A stretch of DNA of 64,000 nt. It comes from Phoebastria nigripes. Taxonomy: Eukaryota; Chordata; Aves; Procellariiformes; Diomedeidae. The notes under the pieces are model-generated. The model saw nothing but the letters and a program-made list of their open reading frames with translations, made no database searches and had not been told where the DNA came from. Of the stretch, positions 13,513 through 26,300 are shown piece by piece. A program made the position numbers and the translations under genes. Numbering within the stretch: position 1 is the first letter of the stretch; each line of letters starts with the position of its first letter. Location of the stretch: positions 3,068,277 to 3,132,276 of the forward strand of contig JAYKAV010003143.1 in assembly GCA_035582835.1 (NCBI GenBank). The letters are read 5' to 3'.

Positions 13513-14337
13513 GTGAGGCGGGCGGCGGCACCGCGCTAACGGCCGCCGTGACGGGCTAACGGCCTCCGCGGCCTCTCGGCGGGCTCGCCCCGGCCGGTCC
13601 CGGGACATCCTCGTCTTGTCTGGCTCCTTACTTTTACTCCTCACTGATTTATTTTCGGTCTCCCTTAAATCAACCCATCCCCAAGCCTAGGGAGACGCGG
13701 AGGGGAGGGGGAAAGCAGCTAATCATGTGAGGCGCACGTCAGGCACAACTGTGTTTTTCCGTCAGTTTCCACTAATTTGGCCAAGTTTTCGGTACCGTGT
13801 GTTTATATCGTGCCTGGGTGGAGGCTCCTTCCACTGGAGGAGGAAGGAGAAAAAAAATACCGCCGTGGCTGTGCCCTGTGGAGGCTCGGGCTCGGTACTT
13901 CTGTCCCCAGCTTTCCCATACCTAACTTAATTTTTCTGGAAGCCTTGCAGCCATCACACAGTACTTCGTTTGGTACTTTTTTTCCTTTGCAGCCCTTGTG
14001 TCGCTGCTGTTATGGGTGAGCCTGGATGAAGGCTTGGAAAACGGGATGGATTCCAGTGTTTGTTTCTATAGTTGCATCAAATGCGTACGCTCTGGAAAGT
14101 AAAATAAGAGTTTAATGGCATATTTATGGGTTTTGTACTGCTGTAGGAAGTGAAAGACATCAAGTTGTATGAGTGCCTTCACAAAGGTCAGGGTAATTGC
14201 ACAGTAATGTAGTAGTAGTAGTTTCATTATTTTAACCTAATGAGTGGAATGATTAGTGGTGTTTTAATACTCATGTGAATGTTTACTCATATTCTGTCTG
14301 GATTTAGTTTTAAAAGAAAGAAAGGGTACATCACTTC

Positions 14338-14368
<31 letters not shown>

Positions 14369-17300
14369 TTCCACTAAATCCTTAAAGTTTTGGGGGTTTT
14401 TTTGAGGGACAAAGAGGGGATTTTTCTTTCTTTAAACATCAAGCCTGGTTTGTAGGATGTATCTCAGGAAAACAGGGACCCCTACCCATGCCAGTGCAGG
14501 GCATCTGACCAGACAGATCTACTTGGACAGCCTTTTATTACAGTACATGTAGTATTGCTTATAGGCTGGAGGGTAACTTCTTTTTAGTAAAAGCATGGAA
14601 ATTTGCAATTCTCTTGTCTGTTCCAGAGAGGCACAAGCTTTAATTCTTGATCTTTGTAAAAGGAGTATTTCATTCTTTGCTAATGCAAACCAGTTACTCT
14701 TGTCTTCACGTAGTAGAATTTTCCACTGCCTGAGGTAACATGTGGGGCTGGGTTACTAACCGTGGTGGATGGTGGTAGGTTGAAGTCATTGGAGCGATGA
14801 GGTCTTGTACTAGGTAGGCCTTGTTCTCCAATTTCGACATTCAGAGGACTGCTTTCCACTTCAGTAGTATTCTTTGCCTGTGCGATTATGCAGCCATGAA
14901 AGACTAGGAGTGTTAAAGTTTTGTAGCCGGTAGTTCATTTTATAAAAATAAAAAAAAAAAGTTGAAGAGTAAGCTCTGCTTCTCATGGCAGGTGTCTGTT
15001 CTAAATTTTGTTGCGCCATGAAGTAACGGTAAGAAATGAAAAGGCCTATCAATCAGAAATGTAGAGTGTCAATTGACAGTAGTTATTTATATGTACAACT
15101 AAAGGTTCGGAGTTCACAAAGGCTGCACAGCACAGTGTACTGAAGTCCAATTTAGTCTAGATACATCACTGATGAATAAAACCTTTGAAGAAGGTAAGTT
15201 ATCTTTGGAGTTACGGGAAGATTCCCCCCCTCCCCCCAAAGACCTGAGGGATTTTGTGTGTTCCATGTCCAGGACAAAAAGGTTCATTCATTTTGTGGGA
15301 AAACGGCAGCATGCCGTAATGTGCTGTGTAGACTGGTCTTTCCATGCCTATCTGCTTGCTTTGGAGGGACACTGCTGTCCTAACAAGCTGCCTTTTCTCA
15401 TGCAACTGTATGTGTAGTGGTCTTTGTTAATGCATAGATGCGCATGGTATGATCTCTTCCTGCTCGAGGAACAAGCTGCCTTGGAAATGCTACCCTGTGT
15501 TTGCCAATTCAGAAATCTGGAAAGAAAGCAACAAGAGTATTTTCTGCTTGCATGCTGTGGACTGACCTGTTTTGGTCTGCTACTCCCAAATTTTTCCCTG
15601 AATGTGAAGTTGCAGGTATTTTGCGTATCCGTTTGTAAACTGCCAGGAAAGGATTGCTTGCTGCTGGTGAAGTTGTGGCTGCTGTGCACTGGAGTTCCTG
15701 TTCTGCCAATGTGCACGTGTGACTTGGAGCACAGGAATAGCATCGCCAACTCCAGTAGTGCTTCAGAGGATTGTGTCTCACGTGCCAAAGTACAAACACT
15801 TTTTCAGAATTGGGTCCTAAGCAGCTCTTTGGCTTTGTTGAGGTTACTTGTGAGGAGAGGTTCTTTGAGTGTTTTTGCAAACGTCCCTGCATTGGTTTGT
15901 ACGTTGCTGTTGCTTGCTCTTCTCTTTTCCCTCTCTCCCACCCCCTCACTTTCTTTTTTTTTTTCTTTCTTTCTCTCCTCCCTATCTTTGGTATCTCCAT
16001 GGTGTACTGACTCAGAGTTCAACGCAGATGTTGCATAATTCCGTTTTTTGTCAGGAGTTTAAATTTAGTGGGGCAGATGTGAATATAGTTTGCTGACCAG
16101 AGCTTACTCCCTCCATTTAAGTGGACAATCTGGAGCATTACCAAACTTAAAGAGGTGTTTTGTAGAGGCATCTTTATAGTTGTGCATTTGCATCAGCTCT
16201 GTGCCTATATTCACCCACTCACAATGTAATTTACATCCTACTGACCTTGAAATTTTGGTAAGGATGTCATGAAATAGTTATATATTTCTTACATGATAGT
16301 TTTAAAGCACAATTTGAACTGGGATCTCTGTGTGGTCTTCAATGGCCGTAAAGGCTTTCGATTTTCCAGTGAGCACTGTGTTGTGCTTTATCTGCAAGAT
16401 GTCTATTCTTGTGTAAGAAATCTTAAGGNAGTCTTTCATTTATTCTAGCACGTGACCTTCTGGGCTCTCTTCTGTCTTCTGAAAATAGCATACCTTCTCT
16501 GTTTGTCAACCTGTGTGCTGGAAAACATTCTCCATTTCCGTTCTCACCACTCCACAGTTTTCCTGTGGCGTCTTGTAAACAGATGGCTGCTTTAAAAAAG
16601 TCACATACTGCCTTTTCTGCACTAGGCACTGGGCTTTCCAGTGGCAAATTGATCAGACTCTACTTTTGTTGCTGCAGAGCAGCATTGTGAAAGGGAGTAG
16701 CTCTTCATCTATGGGAAATCTGACTGGTAAGAACTTGCTCTGAGTGGGTACAGAGCAAGGGTAGCCGGGAAGAACTCTGAATCAGTTCAAGGATGGTCTT
16801 TTGTTTGCTGATAACGAATGCTTTGTGTTTAACAGTGGCTAAACATGGGGTCTTGTGGGTGGGAAATTTTTTGTGTGCTTGGTGGGAAAAATTAAAAGGA
16901 ACCTCGTTAAGTGGCTATTGTTGATCTTACAGATAATGCTGTTGCCAGGATATGTGGCCACATGACATCAAATTGTGAAGCCAAAGTTGTCTCTTGGGAG
17001 AAGTTAATGTAGCTCTGAGGTGCTGCTTAGAAACATCTTGCCTGATGAGACTGTATCTTCTTCTTCTGCAAANTTTTGCTGGAGCAGAATAAACAAAAAT
17101 AATGGAGAACGTGAATTTCCTCATTTGGAGGGGCACAAATTCTAAAGCAAGATCATCTCTTGCTTTGAAGTAGTTTGGTTTTTTTTTTCTTTCTTTTTTT
17201 CCTCTGCCTTTCCTCTTCATGCTAATTTTGTGTATCTAGGGGCTTCGTTGGTCTCATTGGTAGGTGTCTGGAGAAAATGTAAGCCGCTGTTTATATCTAG

Positions 17301-20300
17301 CGCATAATCACAAATTGCGCTTGCACCACATGATTGCTTAACAACAGTCAGTGTATTGGAGAATGTAGAAAGAAAAGAATGTGGGTAGGTTTTGGGTGTT
17401 ATAATCTTGTGATATTCTTTCTGTTGAGGTCTTGGATGTTGTGCTTCTCTTTATATTTTACTGCCCAGTGTAGGATGTTGCTATTTAGTAAGGGAACACT
17501 CCAGATTACAAAAGGATTTATGTCAAAGACTATTTGCGTTCTCCTTTCCATTGATGTGCTTTGGGTTCTACTGGGTGGGAAACTTACTAACCAAAATAAA
17601 AAGGACCTATGAGGCTGTAGTGTTATTGTGTATCTGTTTGCATAAATGGCAAGGAACATTCTTACAGGTACTAAAAATAATTTACCTCTATAAAAAGTTA
17701 TGAAGTTTGTAAATAAATGTTAAATAGTTGTCTTGCAGTTCACCGTTTTTCGTATTAGGTCAGGATGGTGTATCAGTTGTGATGCTGTGACCCATCTGCA
17801 AGAACCAGTTTGTTTCGATAAAGTTTAAACTCTACCTAATGTTGAAACTGTAGCTGAGTTGTAGCTGAAACTGTAAATGAGTGTCTGGCTTTTGTCAGAA
17901 ATTCTTTTGTATGGATCTATTATTTTGTTAGAAATGTCTGGTTCGTAGCTCCTATTTCACAGAATCATAGAATCATTAAGGTTGGAAAAGACCTCTAAGA
18001 TCATCGAGTCCAACCGTCAACCCAACACCACCATGCCCACTAAACCATGTCCCTAAGCGCCTCATCTACACGTCTTTTAAATACTTCCAGGGATGGTGAC
18101 TCCACCACTTCCCTGGGCAGTCTGTTCCAATGTTTAACCACTCTCTCAGTAAAGAAATTTTTCCTAATGTCCAATCTAAACCTCCCCTGGCGCAACTTGA
18201 GGCCNTTTCCTCTCGTCCTATCGCTTGTTACTTGGGAGAAGAGACCGACCCCCACCTCACTACAACCTCCTTTCAGGTAGTTGTAGAGTGTGATAAAGTC
18301 TCCCCTGAGCCTCCTCTTCTCCAGACTAAACAACCCCAGTTCCCTCAGCCGCTCCTCGTAAGACTTGCTCTCCAGACCCTTCACCAGCTTCGTTGCCCTC
18401 CTCTGGACACGCTCCAGCACCTCAATGTCCTTCTTGTAGTGAGGGGCCCAAAACAGAACACAGTATTCGAGGTGTGGCCTCACCAGTGCCGAGTACAGGG
18501 GCATGATCGCTTCCCTACTCCTGCTGGCCACGCTATTTCTGATACAGGCCAGGATGCCGTTGGCCTTCTTGGCCACCTGGGCACACTGCCGGCTCATATT
18601 CGGCCGGCTGTCAACCAGCACCCCCAGGTCCTTTTCTGCCAGGCAGCTTTCCAGCCACTCTTCCCCCAGCCTGTAGCGTTGCATGGGGTTGTTGTGGCCG
18701 AAGTGCAGGATTCAGATTCTCCATGACTGAAAGTTGACTTCAGTGGTTCAGGCAGTGATGGTGGTTTAGAACAGGTGCTTGCCCTCTCTTTCTCTGGCCA
18801 AAAGGTGCCATATTTGGGAAGGAAGAGACAGCTCTTCCCTCCGTGGACTGAGTTTGTTACCACTGCAGAGCTTTCTGCCATTGTCCATTGAATTTGCAAA
18901 TGAGAAATGGGGACTGGAATAACTAATAAGGGTGCTTCTGAGCANTGGGGTGTTTCAGATGGATTTATGGTTGTTAAACATGGTGTGCCTGAGTATTTCC
19001 TGCTGTACCCTGATTGCTGGGCCACACTGCAATGCTCTGAAAGCTAGGTGAGTAGGTTTCTGATGTGAAAGTTAGGGATGGCTTGACACTTTCCCAGTGA
19101 TGGGTCAACTATTGTCAGCCCACATGTGGCTTCTGAAGGCAGTTAGACTGTAGGTTGGACTCGGGCCTGCAAAGCTTGTTTTACACTAACAGCCCCTGCT
19201 GTGGTTGTGCTCTATTTGCACCAGCATATAGTCAAGGGCAGCAGATGTAGCTGGAGATTCTGCCATTATAGCTGCCGTCTTTGTGGTACCCAGGTGACGT
19301 AGATTCTTATTATGCTGGATGGCAGAGCTGCAGCAATATTTCTGGTTTGCAAGCTAGGTGCAGTTCAAGTACTGATCGAGGGTGATTGTGGCAGGTAGGT
19401 AGCCAAAATCCAATAAATGCTGTGCATCAGAAGGGAATGCCTGGAATGCAAATGGTGCCCAGACATCAAGAAAACTCTTTCTACAGCTGCACCAGAAGAA
19501 TTTCAGGAACTGTTCATCAAACTTAGTGTATGTTGAGGCTTTCCACACTGTGCTTTGGGAAGGAGAGTTATCGAAGGATTCTTCTTAGTTAACAAAAATG
19601 AGGAGGATGATGCAGAGAGAGATTTAATGTAGTGTTTAGTGTTCACACCTATACCTGTCTGAAACAGCCATAGAGGAATGTTGGGCCATTGTCACAAGAC
19701 TTAGGAATTGTGAAGGGGAATTCCACTTGCTTATAACAAGATAAGCAAAGGAAAACTTTAACTTAAAGATCAATAACTGTTTCCTCTGAGACCTGTTGAC
19801 CATTAGTCATGTCCAAAGGAGAACTGTGGTCGTTCTATAATAGTTATGTTAAGATGATATGAAACAAAACTGCAGGAAATAAAATTTTAAATAACCCCAT
19901 GCTGGCTGGTGTGGTAATAAGGGAGGAGGAGTAAAACGGAGGCTTTTCAGTCTTTATCTGTTTTACCAAATTAAATTTGATTTATAAAATTGAGTCCCAA
20001 ATCTTTGAGATTTTTTCACGATAGCCTTTGGAATTAGCCAGGAAAATGGCACTAAGTACATATTGCTGTGCCTAAATTTTGAAGTACTGCCTAAAAATTT
20101 GCTTGTAATGGGAAAAGCAGAATCCTTCAGGGGAATTGTCTTGCCTCTGAAGTATGCTGGATATTGGAAAGCATCTACCGGAAAGAAGTTTGTTGTTGCA
20201 ACTTTGTGTTCCAATTTGCTGAAATACGGCAGAGGTAAACCTAACTCATTACTGCTTCTGCAGTGGGAGGGGTAGGGAGTCTCTGATGGCAATAACACAG

Positions 20301-23300
20301 AGGTGGCCTGAGAGGTAGCAGTGCTTCAGGGCAGTTTCTGGTTAGTGCTCTCCAGCTCTTTTCTCTCTGTGCTCTTCTGGCTGACCTATCTTTGATGAGT
20401 ACGTTGACTTGGAGCCAAAGCACTGTGTGGCTGAAATTGCTAACTTGAGGGAAAGGCTCTATCGCAGAGGCCAGATGGCTGTGCTGCCTGTGAAATAATC
20501 TGGTGCCAGTCTCAGTAGGTGTCTTGGCACGTCCTTTCATGCTCTTTCTTGAGAGTGGAAAAATGCCCTGCCTGTACTGATTACTACTGTTGTACAGCAA
20601 TGCTTACAAGAAATCTCTCTTCTTCAGCTGTTAGAAAAACCTCCCTATTCCCAAAACCCAACTGTTTCCTCTTTTGGCCATTGCTCGACTTTCATAGTTT
20701 ATAAATTAACTACTGTGTTGTACATATATAGGTTCTTGAACTGTCATGTTTAAATAAAGGCAAGACTTTTCTGTGAGGGTGATCAATATCCTTTTGTGTT
20801 TGACCCAGAGAGAAAGTCCCTGAAGAGCCATGTTCCATGGAAACATGGAATTATTTTTGTGTTTGGACGGGCTGATCTTTTATCCTTATGTTTGAACTGT
20901 TACTTCTTTTTAGCTGTAAACTACTATGAGAAATGTAGCTGAATCACTTGAGTAAAAAGTTGCTTATGCAAAAGAAACATGATGAAAAATTGAAAGCCAT
21001 TGCAGAGTTCAGTAGGTCTCATTTGCAACGTGATGGGAAAAATCAGTGTGATACTGGTTGAGAGCTTTAGTAGCTTTTTCTTGAGGAGAGGAAGTTCTTA
21101 TTTCTGAACATGTCTTGGATCTTTGTGCAGCTTTTCTAGCGTACGTGATTGTGCAATTAATTTCCCAAATTACTTTAACAAATGATAATTTCTTAGTCTT
21201 TTTCCTGCATTCAGGCTCCAGTGTTGTAAATACCAATCCTGCAAACTACCATTATGTAAATATACCTGAACTTAGGTTGTGTACTGCTGAATAAAACCAT
21301 AGTAGTACCTTTTGAGTGAGAGCTGTGTTTAAATATCCACAGACTGCTATTTAGTCAGACAGTTGCAAGAAAAATGCTATCATCTTTTGGATTGTGGATG
21401 CAAATTTAGTCTGAGCTCACGTATGGAGAACTGAAAGATGCTATCTTCTATTTCATGGATTTTTCCCTTTCCCCCCACCCTTTTTTGCTCCCTCTAGTAC
21501 ACGAGAGGCACCGTGACAGCCTTCTCTCCTTTTGATGCCAGAGCTGATGCAGAAGCTCTTCGTAAGGCCATGAAGGGAATGGGTAAGAATAATTTATTGT
21601 ACAAAAAGGAAAGGGCTCTCACTCCTTTGAAAACGTCCTTTCTGAACTCATTTTTTTGTATTAGTAGATGAGGGCAGGGCGTGCGTCTACATGCCACGGA
21701 ATGACAACCCCAGGACTGCAGGAGTCTGGGCGTGTCCTAGTTTTGACTGTGCTGCTCTCAAGGATGTTTACTTTTAGGTTAGCATAAGGGAAAAAAGAAG
21801 GTGGTTTGCACATTCCCCATTAAAAATTGATACTCCACAGACTTCTCTGTACACAGAGTTCTACTGCACAGTAAGCTAGACTGTGGATTTACAGGCGACA
21901 ACTGTGGAGAGTTATGACAGTATAGTAGAAGCTTTGTGCTTGGAAAATGTGCGACAGCCCCCTCCAGTCTGGAACTGCATAAGCACATTGCAGTTACTGT
22001 GAACAAAGAATACAAGCACACAGCATGAATGTAGACTAACAAGTGGTCTGTAAACTCATGGTGTAGCTTTCTGCCCCAAAACTTCCCTGTGAGAACAAAT
22101 CCTAATTTGCTACGTTCTTTGAAGCCACCTGCGGGAGGAAGCAGAAGGGAGGGAAGAAGGGAAATGTGATACACTTCAACCTATTGAGAAATTCAGTAGG
22201 GCTAGTAAGATGCTGTGCTGTGAGGGCTACCTTGCAAACTATCGTATATAAAATAGATAATAGCTCCGCACTTCTGTACGCTGGGGTGTTTGGGGTTACT
22301 GGACTGAGTTTTGCTGGGAGTTGGCAGATTGTTTATTCTAAAGTAAATCCCTTGGTGAGCCCAAAGGCAAGGCTTCTCTGTAGAATACAGACTGTGACTA
22401 AATGTTATAGCTGATGCCTGGGGTGCTGGGAGCAGTGTCTGGAACAGAGCACTGATGGAGAACAAACAACATGTAGGTCCTCCAGCCATATTTTTGCAAC
22501 AGCAGAACACCAAACCCGGCAGCTCAGCTTGCGGTATGGTGACATTTGTTATTTAAATGCTTCTGCTGTTCATCAGTAGACTTATTTTCAAAGCATCTTT
22601 CATTGCCTTTTGAGTTTGTGCCNCTGCTGTTTGTTTTTTAAAGTGTGTTTGTAACTCTCTGTTCTTTCTAACTTCAGGGACTGATGAAGAAACTGTTCTG
22701 AAGATCCTTACCAGCAGAAACAATGCTCAGCGTCAAGAAATTGCATCTGCCTTTAAAACCTTATTTGGCAGGGTGAGAAGAAGAAAAGTACCTCTAGAAA
22801 TGAGCTGAATGTGGCCTGTGATGGTTACTTAAAACTGTGAGGCACATTCATCATGCCCCCTGTAAAAGGTTCCTTCGAAGAAAATCTAGTTTTGTTTCTG
22901 TTTCCCCCTCTCCCCCACCCTGCCATATCCTTAATTGCTGGCTAGGTTAGAATATTCCTTTTAGGTTAGCACGAAGAAGTTACTTTCTTTTTCTATATTT
23001 CAGTCCGATATATGTCTCAGGTGGGTTTTTGTGCAAAAGCTCCCATAGTTTCCTGTTAGTATGCTTCTAGTACTGACCTCATTCTCAGTAGGGAAGGAGT
23101 TATCAAATNTTTTGATGCAAGGTCTGCAATGTAAGGTGATAGCAGGAAAAGAATTTTCTAAAGCCAGAAAATGTGACAGAAATAAACCAGCCTAATACCA
23201 TAGGAGAGAACAAAACCAAATATATTGGTAGATAAAGCCGTAAGTGAGTTCAAAGCAAAGACAGCTTGTTTCTTTCTTCCAGCATTGTTGGATCCTTTAA

Positions 23301-26300
23301 TAGTCTGGCTGGGTAACCTTTGTTTCAAATAGCAAGTGCAGTGAACAACTGGGGTTTAAAGAATTCTTATACTGGGGGGTGGGGGGGGGAATATATCACA
23401 ATATGTTTCAGGTTTTCCAAATGCCCATGTATCCTTTTCTTCTGCCTTATGTGGCTACATTTGTTTCAGTTCAGGTACCAATTCAAACAGAGAGAGCCCT
23501 GTCCCTTGCGCTTTTTGGTGTGTTTCCAGAGTCTTCTAGTGTGCAGACACACATGCATCCATTTAAAATGGTTAGTCCTTGTTCATTACAGCACTGTTTG
23601 TTCTGCATTAGGATCTTGTAGATGACCTGAAATCAGAACTTACCGGCAAATTTGAAACATTGATGGTATCTTTGATGAGACCAACATATATTTTTGATGC
23701 TCATGCACTGAAGCATGCCATCAAGGTAAGAGGAGTGAGGGAAGGGAATTAATACATTATATGAAATGTTTATTGCTTTTTTGTTGTTTTTTAGGAATGA
23801 ACTTTTGGTTGGTAAGGGGAATGCTAATCGAAGTAGCCTTTTCCTCTTCTTTCTTTTCCTCTTCTTTCTTTTCCTCTTCTTTCTTTTCCTCTTCTTTCTT
23901 TTCCTCTNNNNNNNNNNNNNNNNNNNNNNNNNNNNNNNNNNNNNNNNNNNNNNNNNNNNNNNNNNNNNNNNNNNNNNCTTTTCCTCTTCTTTCTTTTCCT
24001 CTTCTTTCTTTTCCTCTTCTTTCTTTTCCTCTTCTTTCTTTTCCTCTGGAATGTTATGCTAATACCTATTATTGCTAATGCCATGGTTTTGCCTGGCTTC
24101 TTATTCATCCTAATAACTCATTAGAGGTAGTTTAGAAATCTAGTCTTTAAAATGTTTTATGTGAAATTATTTTCATAAGAAACTATGTAATCTTAAGAGA
24201 ACAGTGTCACTGTAGATGCAGATTAAAATCTACATAGCATAAGACTTGTTCCTTCTGATTTAAGTACAATGAGTAGATGTGCATGTTGCTTTTAAATTCT
24301 TTTTGCTGCTAAAGTGCAGTGCTGAAGTCCAGCGGACACTAGATTTTTCTGCTTTGAGCAGCCTAGGTTTTATAGCTATACAGCTGTANGCATAGGCTGC
24401 AAATTAGTTCAAGGCATTTCATTAAAGTGGGATGTTATTTGTATGTCTCGACTATTATTTAAGCTAGAGAGTGTTTTGCCCCTGATGGGTTACAGTGCAA
24501 CTCCAAAACTGATGGGCTAGCGTACTTGTGTAAACTGGTGTCCACCAAAATTATGAGCGGGTGTTATCTGTATTATTGAATGCGTTCTAAAAGCTGCCTC
24601 CAGTAATACAGAAGGAAGAGTTGATAGCCCTGTCACTGTTACCTTTCTAACATTTCTCTTTAGCTGAATGCATTTAGTGCCTTTCTTGGAAGGCCAGGTA
24701 AACAAACAATTTACAATCTGTATGTGTAGATATTTTAGTGTGTTTTCTTCCATGTCCATGTGGTCCTATCTTCCCCGCATGCCCCGTCCCCCCCGTCACA
24801 CCTGTCTGATATCATCAGCCTGTGGAAATTCAGGAATTGGATGTCCCTGGATTATTCACAGAACCTGTTGATTAAAGTAGAGGACATTGAACTTGACTAG
24901 TATCAGGTAGTGCTTGGCTGGGTGACACTTACACATAAACTCCCAAGATCCTTGATGACCAGCTGGTTAATATGTAGGCTTTAGTCAACTGTGCAAGCTT
25001 GTGCTCATGAACCCATGACCCAGCAAATAGTATCTCAGGCAACAGAAACTTCAATCCTGGAAATTTTCTGTAATGTCTTTATATGCAGTGGGGGAAGGGG
25101 AGATGGCACCTGACAAAGAAACTGATAAAGGCCTTGTTGACTGAAAGGAGAAAATGTATTCCCAAGCTCCTCTTGTTGACTTAGGAGTCAAAGATTGACA
25201 GGGAAATGACAGAACAGATGGGTGTAGGAGGGAAAATAGGGATAGTGAAACAAGAGTGGTTTTGTTCTTGTCACTTACAAAAAATGATATTAAACACAAG
25301 ATCATAGGATTTCAGAGAATGTGTCTGCACAGGAAAAGACGTCAATACTAGCTGCAGTTCAGCTAAGGTGGATAACAACAGTAAAGAAAATGCGATAGCA
25401 GAGACTTCAGTGCAAGATAACAACTCAACTAAGAGCATTAAGTGTGTGCTGAAGACTGTCTTATCAATTTTCACTGCTGCTACTTAGATTAGAACTAATA
25501 TAACTGTACCTGCCTCACTTGTTGAGTAGGCATGTTCTTGAAACAATCTGTGTTTTGAAAATGATTACATGTAACCTGACAGATTTGTATTTTGGATATC
25601 TTTGTATGCAGTTGGATATCTTTGGATGCAGTTAGTATTTGGATTTTCCTTACAGGAAAGGTTGTAAATAACACTCTGAAGCAAAAAATAGACAGTATTG
25701 TATATCAGTGTTGCTTTTGTGAAGTGACTCCTTTGGAAGTGTAAAGAGCAACAGCTTATTCTTACAGGCAAAGTAGACTCACACTTGTGGAAATAAGATA
25801 TCGGCTTGGCTTTTGTAAATTTTATCCTTGTAAAAGTGAAGGCCTGTTGTGCCTGCTGTAGTTAGAGTGCAGCAGCTTAAACTATCTGGGTTAGCAATTC
25901 TATTGTAAAATGTGTGTGTCTGCAGTGGAAGAGAGGGTGGGTTTAACAGCACAATTCATAGAAGGGTAAAGATCATTGCTGGGTGGCTCTATGTTTGTCT
26001 GTGTACTAGTTGATGAAAGACAGTATATGAACTAGAGCTAAGATGGAAGCTGTTACTCTATTCATTCGCTTATCTTGATGTCATTGACTGTAACAGTGAA
26101 GAACTGAGGCATATCTGGGTGTGCTTGAACATGGAAGGGCTCATCTGAATCCTGCAGCAGTGAGCCTTTATTAACTGTTGGGTTGGTTTTGAAAACAATC
26201 AAGCCGGAACTGGAAGAAATTCTTTCCAAAACCCCCACAATATACCAGAAAGAAGGAAATAATTTTTCTTTATTTGGTCCAAGTGTATAAGCTGATGCTT

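Larger units (their letters stand above)
12963..13620 (+). promoter_or_regulatory. ANXA5: CpG-island promoter / 5' UTR region of ANXA5
   Basis: An abrupt GC- and CpG-rich block in otherwise AT-rich DNA, densest at about 13040-13600. It contains GC boxes (CCGCCC at about 13219, GGGCGG at about 13327), a short GAGGC tandem (about 13396-13410) and GGCCG repeats (about 13421-13436). No TATA box stands out. This fits a TATA-less housekeeping-type promoter, as in mammalian ANXA5. The transcription start cannot be fixed from sequence alone. No second gene start was recognised on the opposite strand, although such islands are often bidirectional. Confidence 0.85.
13513..21497 (+). other. ANXA5: Intron 2 (7985 bp, phase 0)
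   Basis: The largest intron. Its first 100 bases are still CpG-rich. It contains a 28-bp A run (14338-14365), a block at about 15170-16040 with unusually few stops in several frames, a pyrimidine tract (about 15915-15980), and an antisense CR1 fragment (17957-18710). Single N bases occur, for example at 16429, 17073 and 18945. No alternative coding exon with convincing annexin similarity was seen. Confidence 0.9.

Noticed and set aside
18130..18726. 198-codon open frame on the + strand
   Set aside because: It is the antisense shadow of the CR1 ORF2 fragment, whose real coding direction is minus.
23761..24108. Open frames on both strands with Ser/Phe/Leu or Lys/Arg repeats
   Set aside because: Translations of the 15-bp minisatellite and the N gap, not protein-coding.
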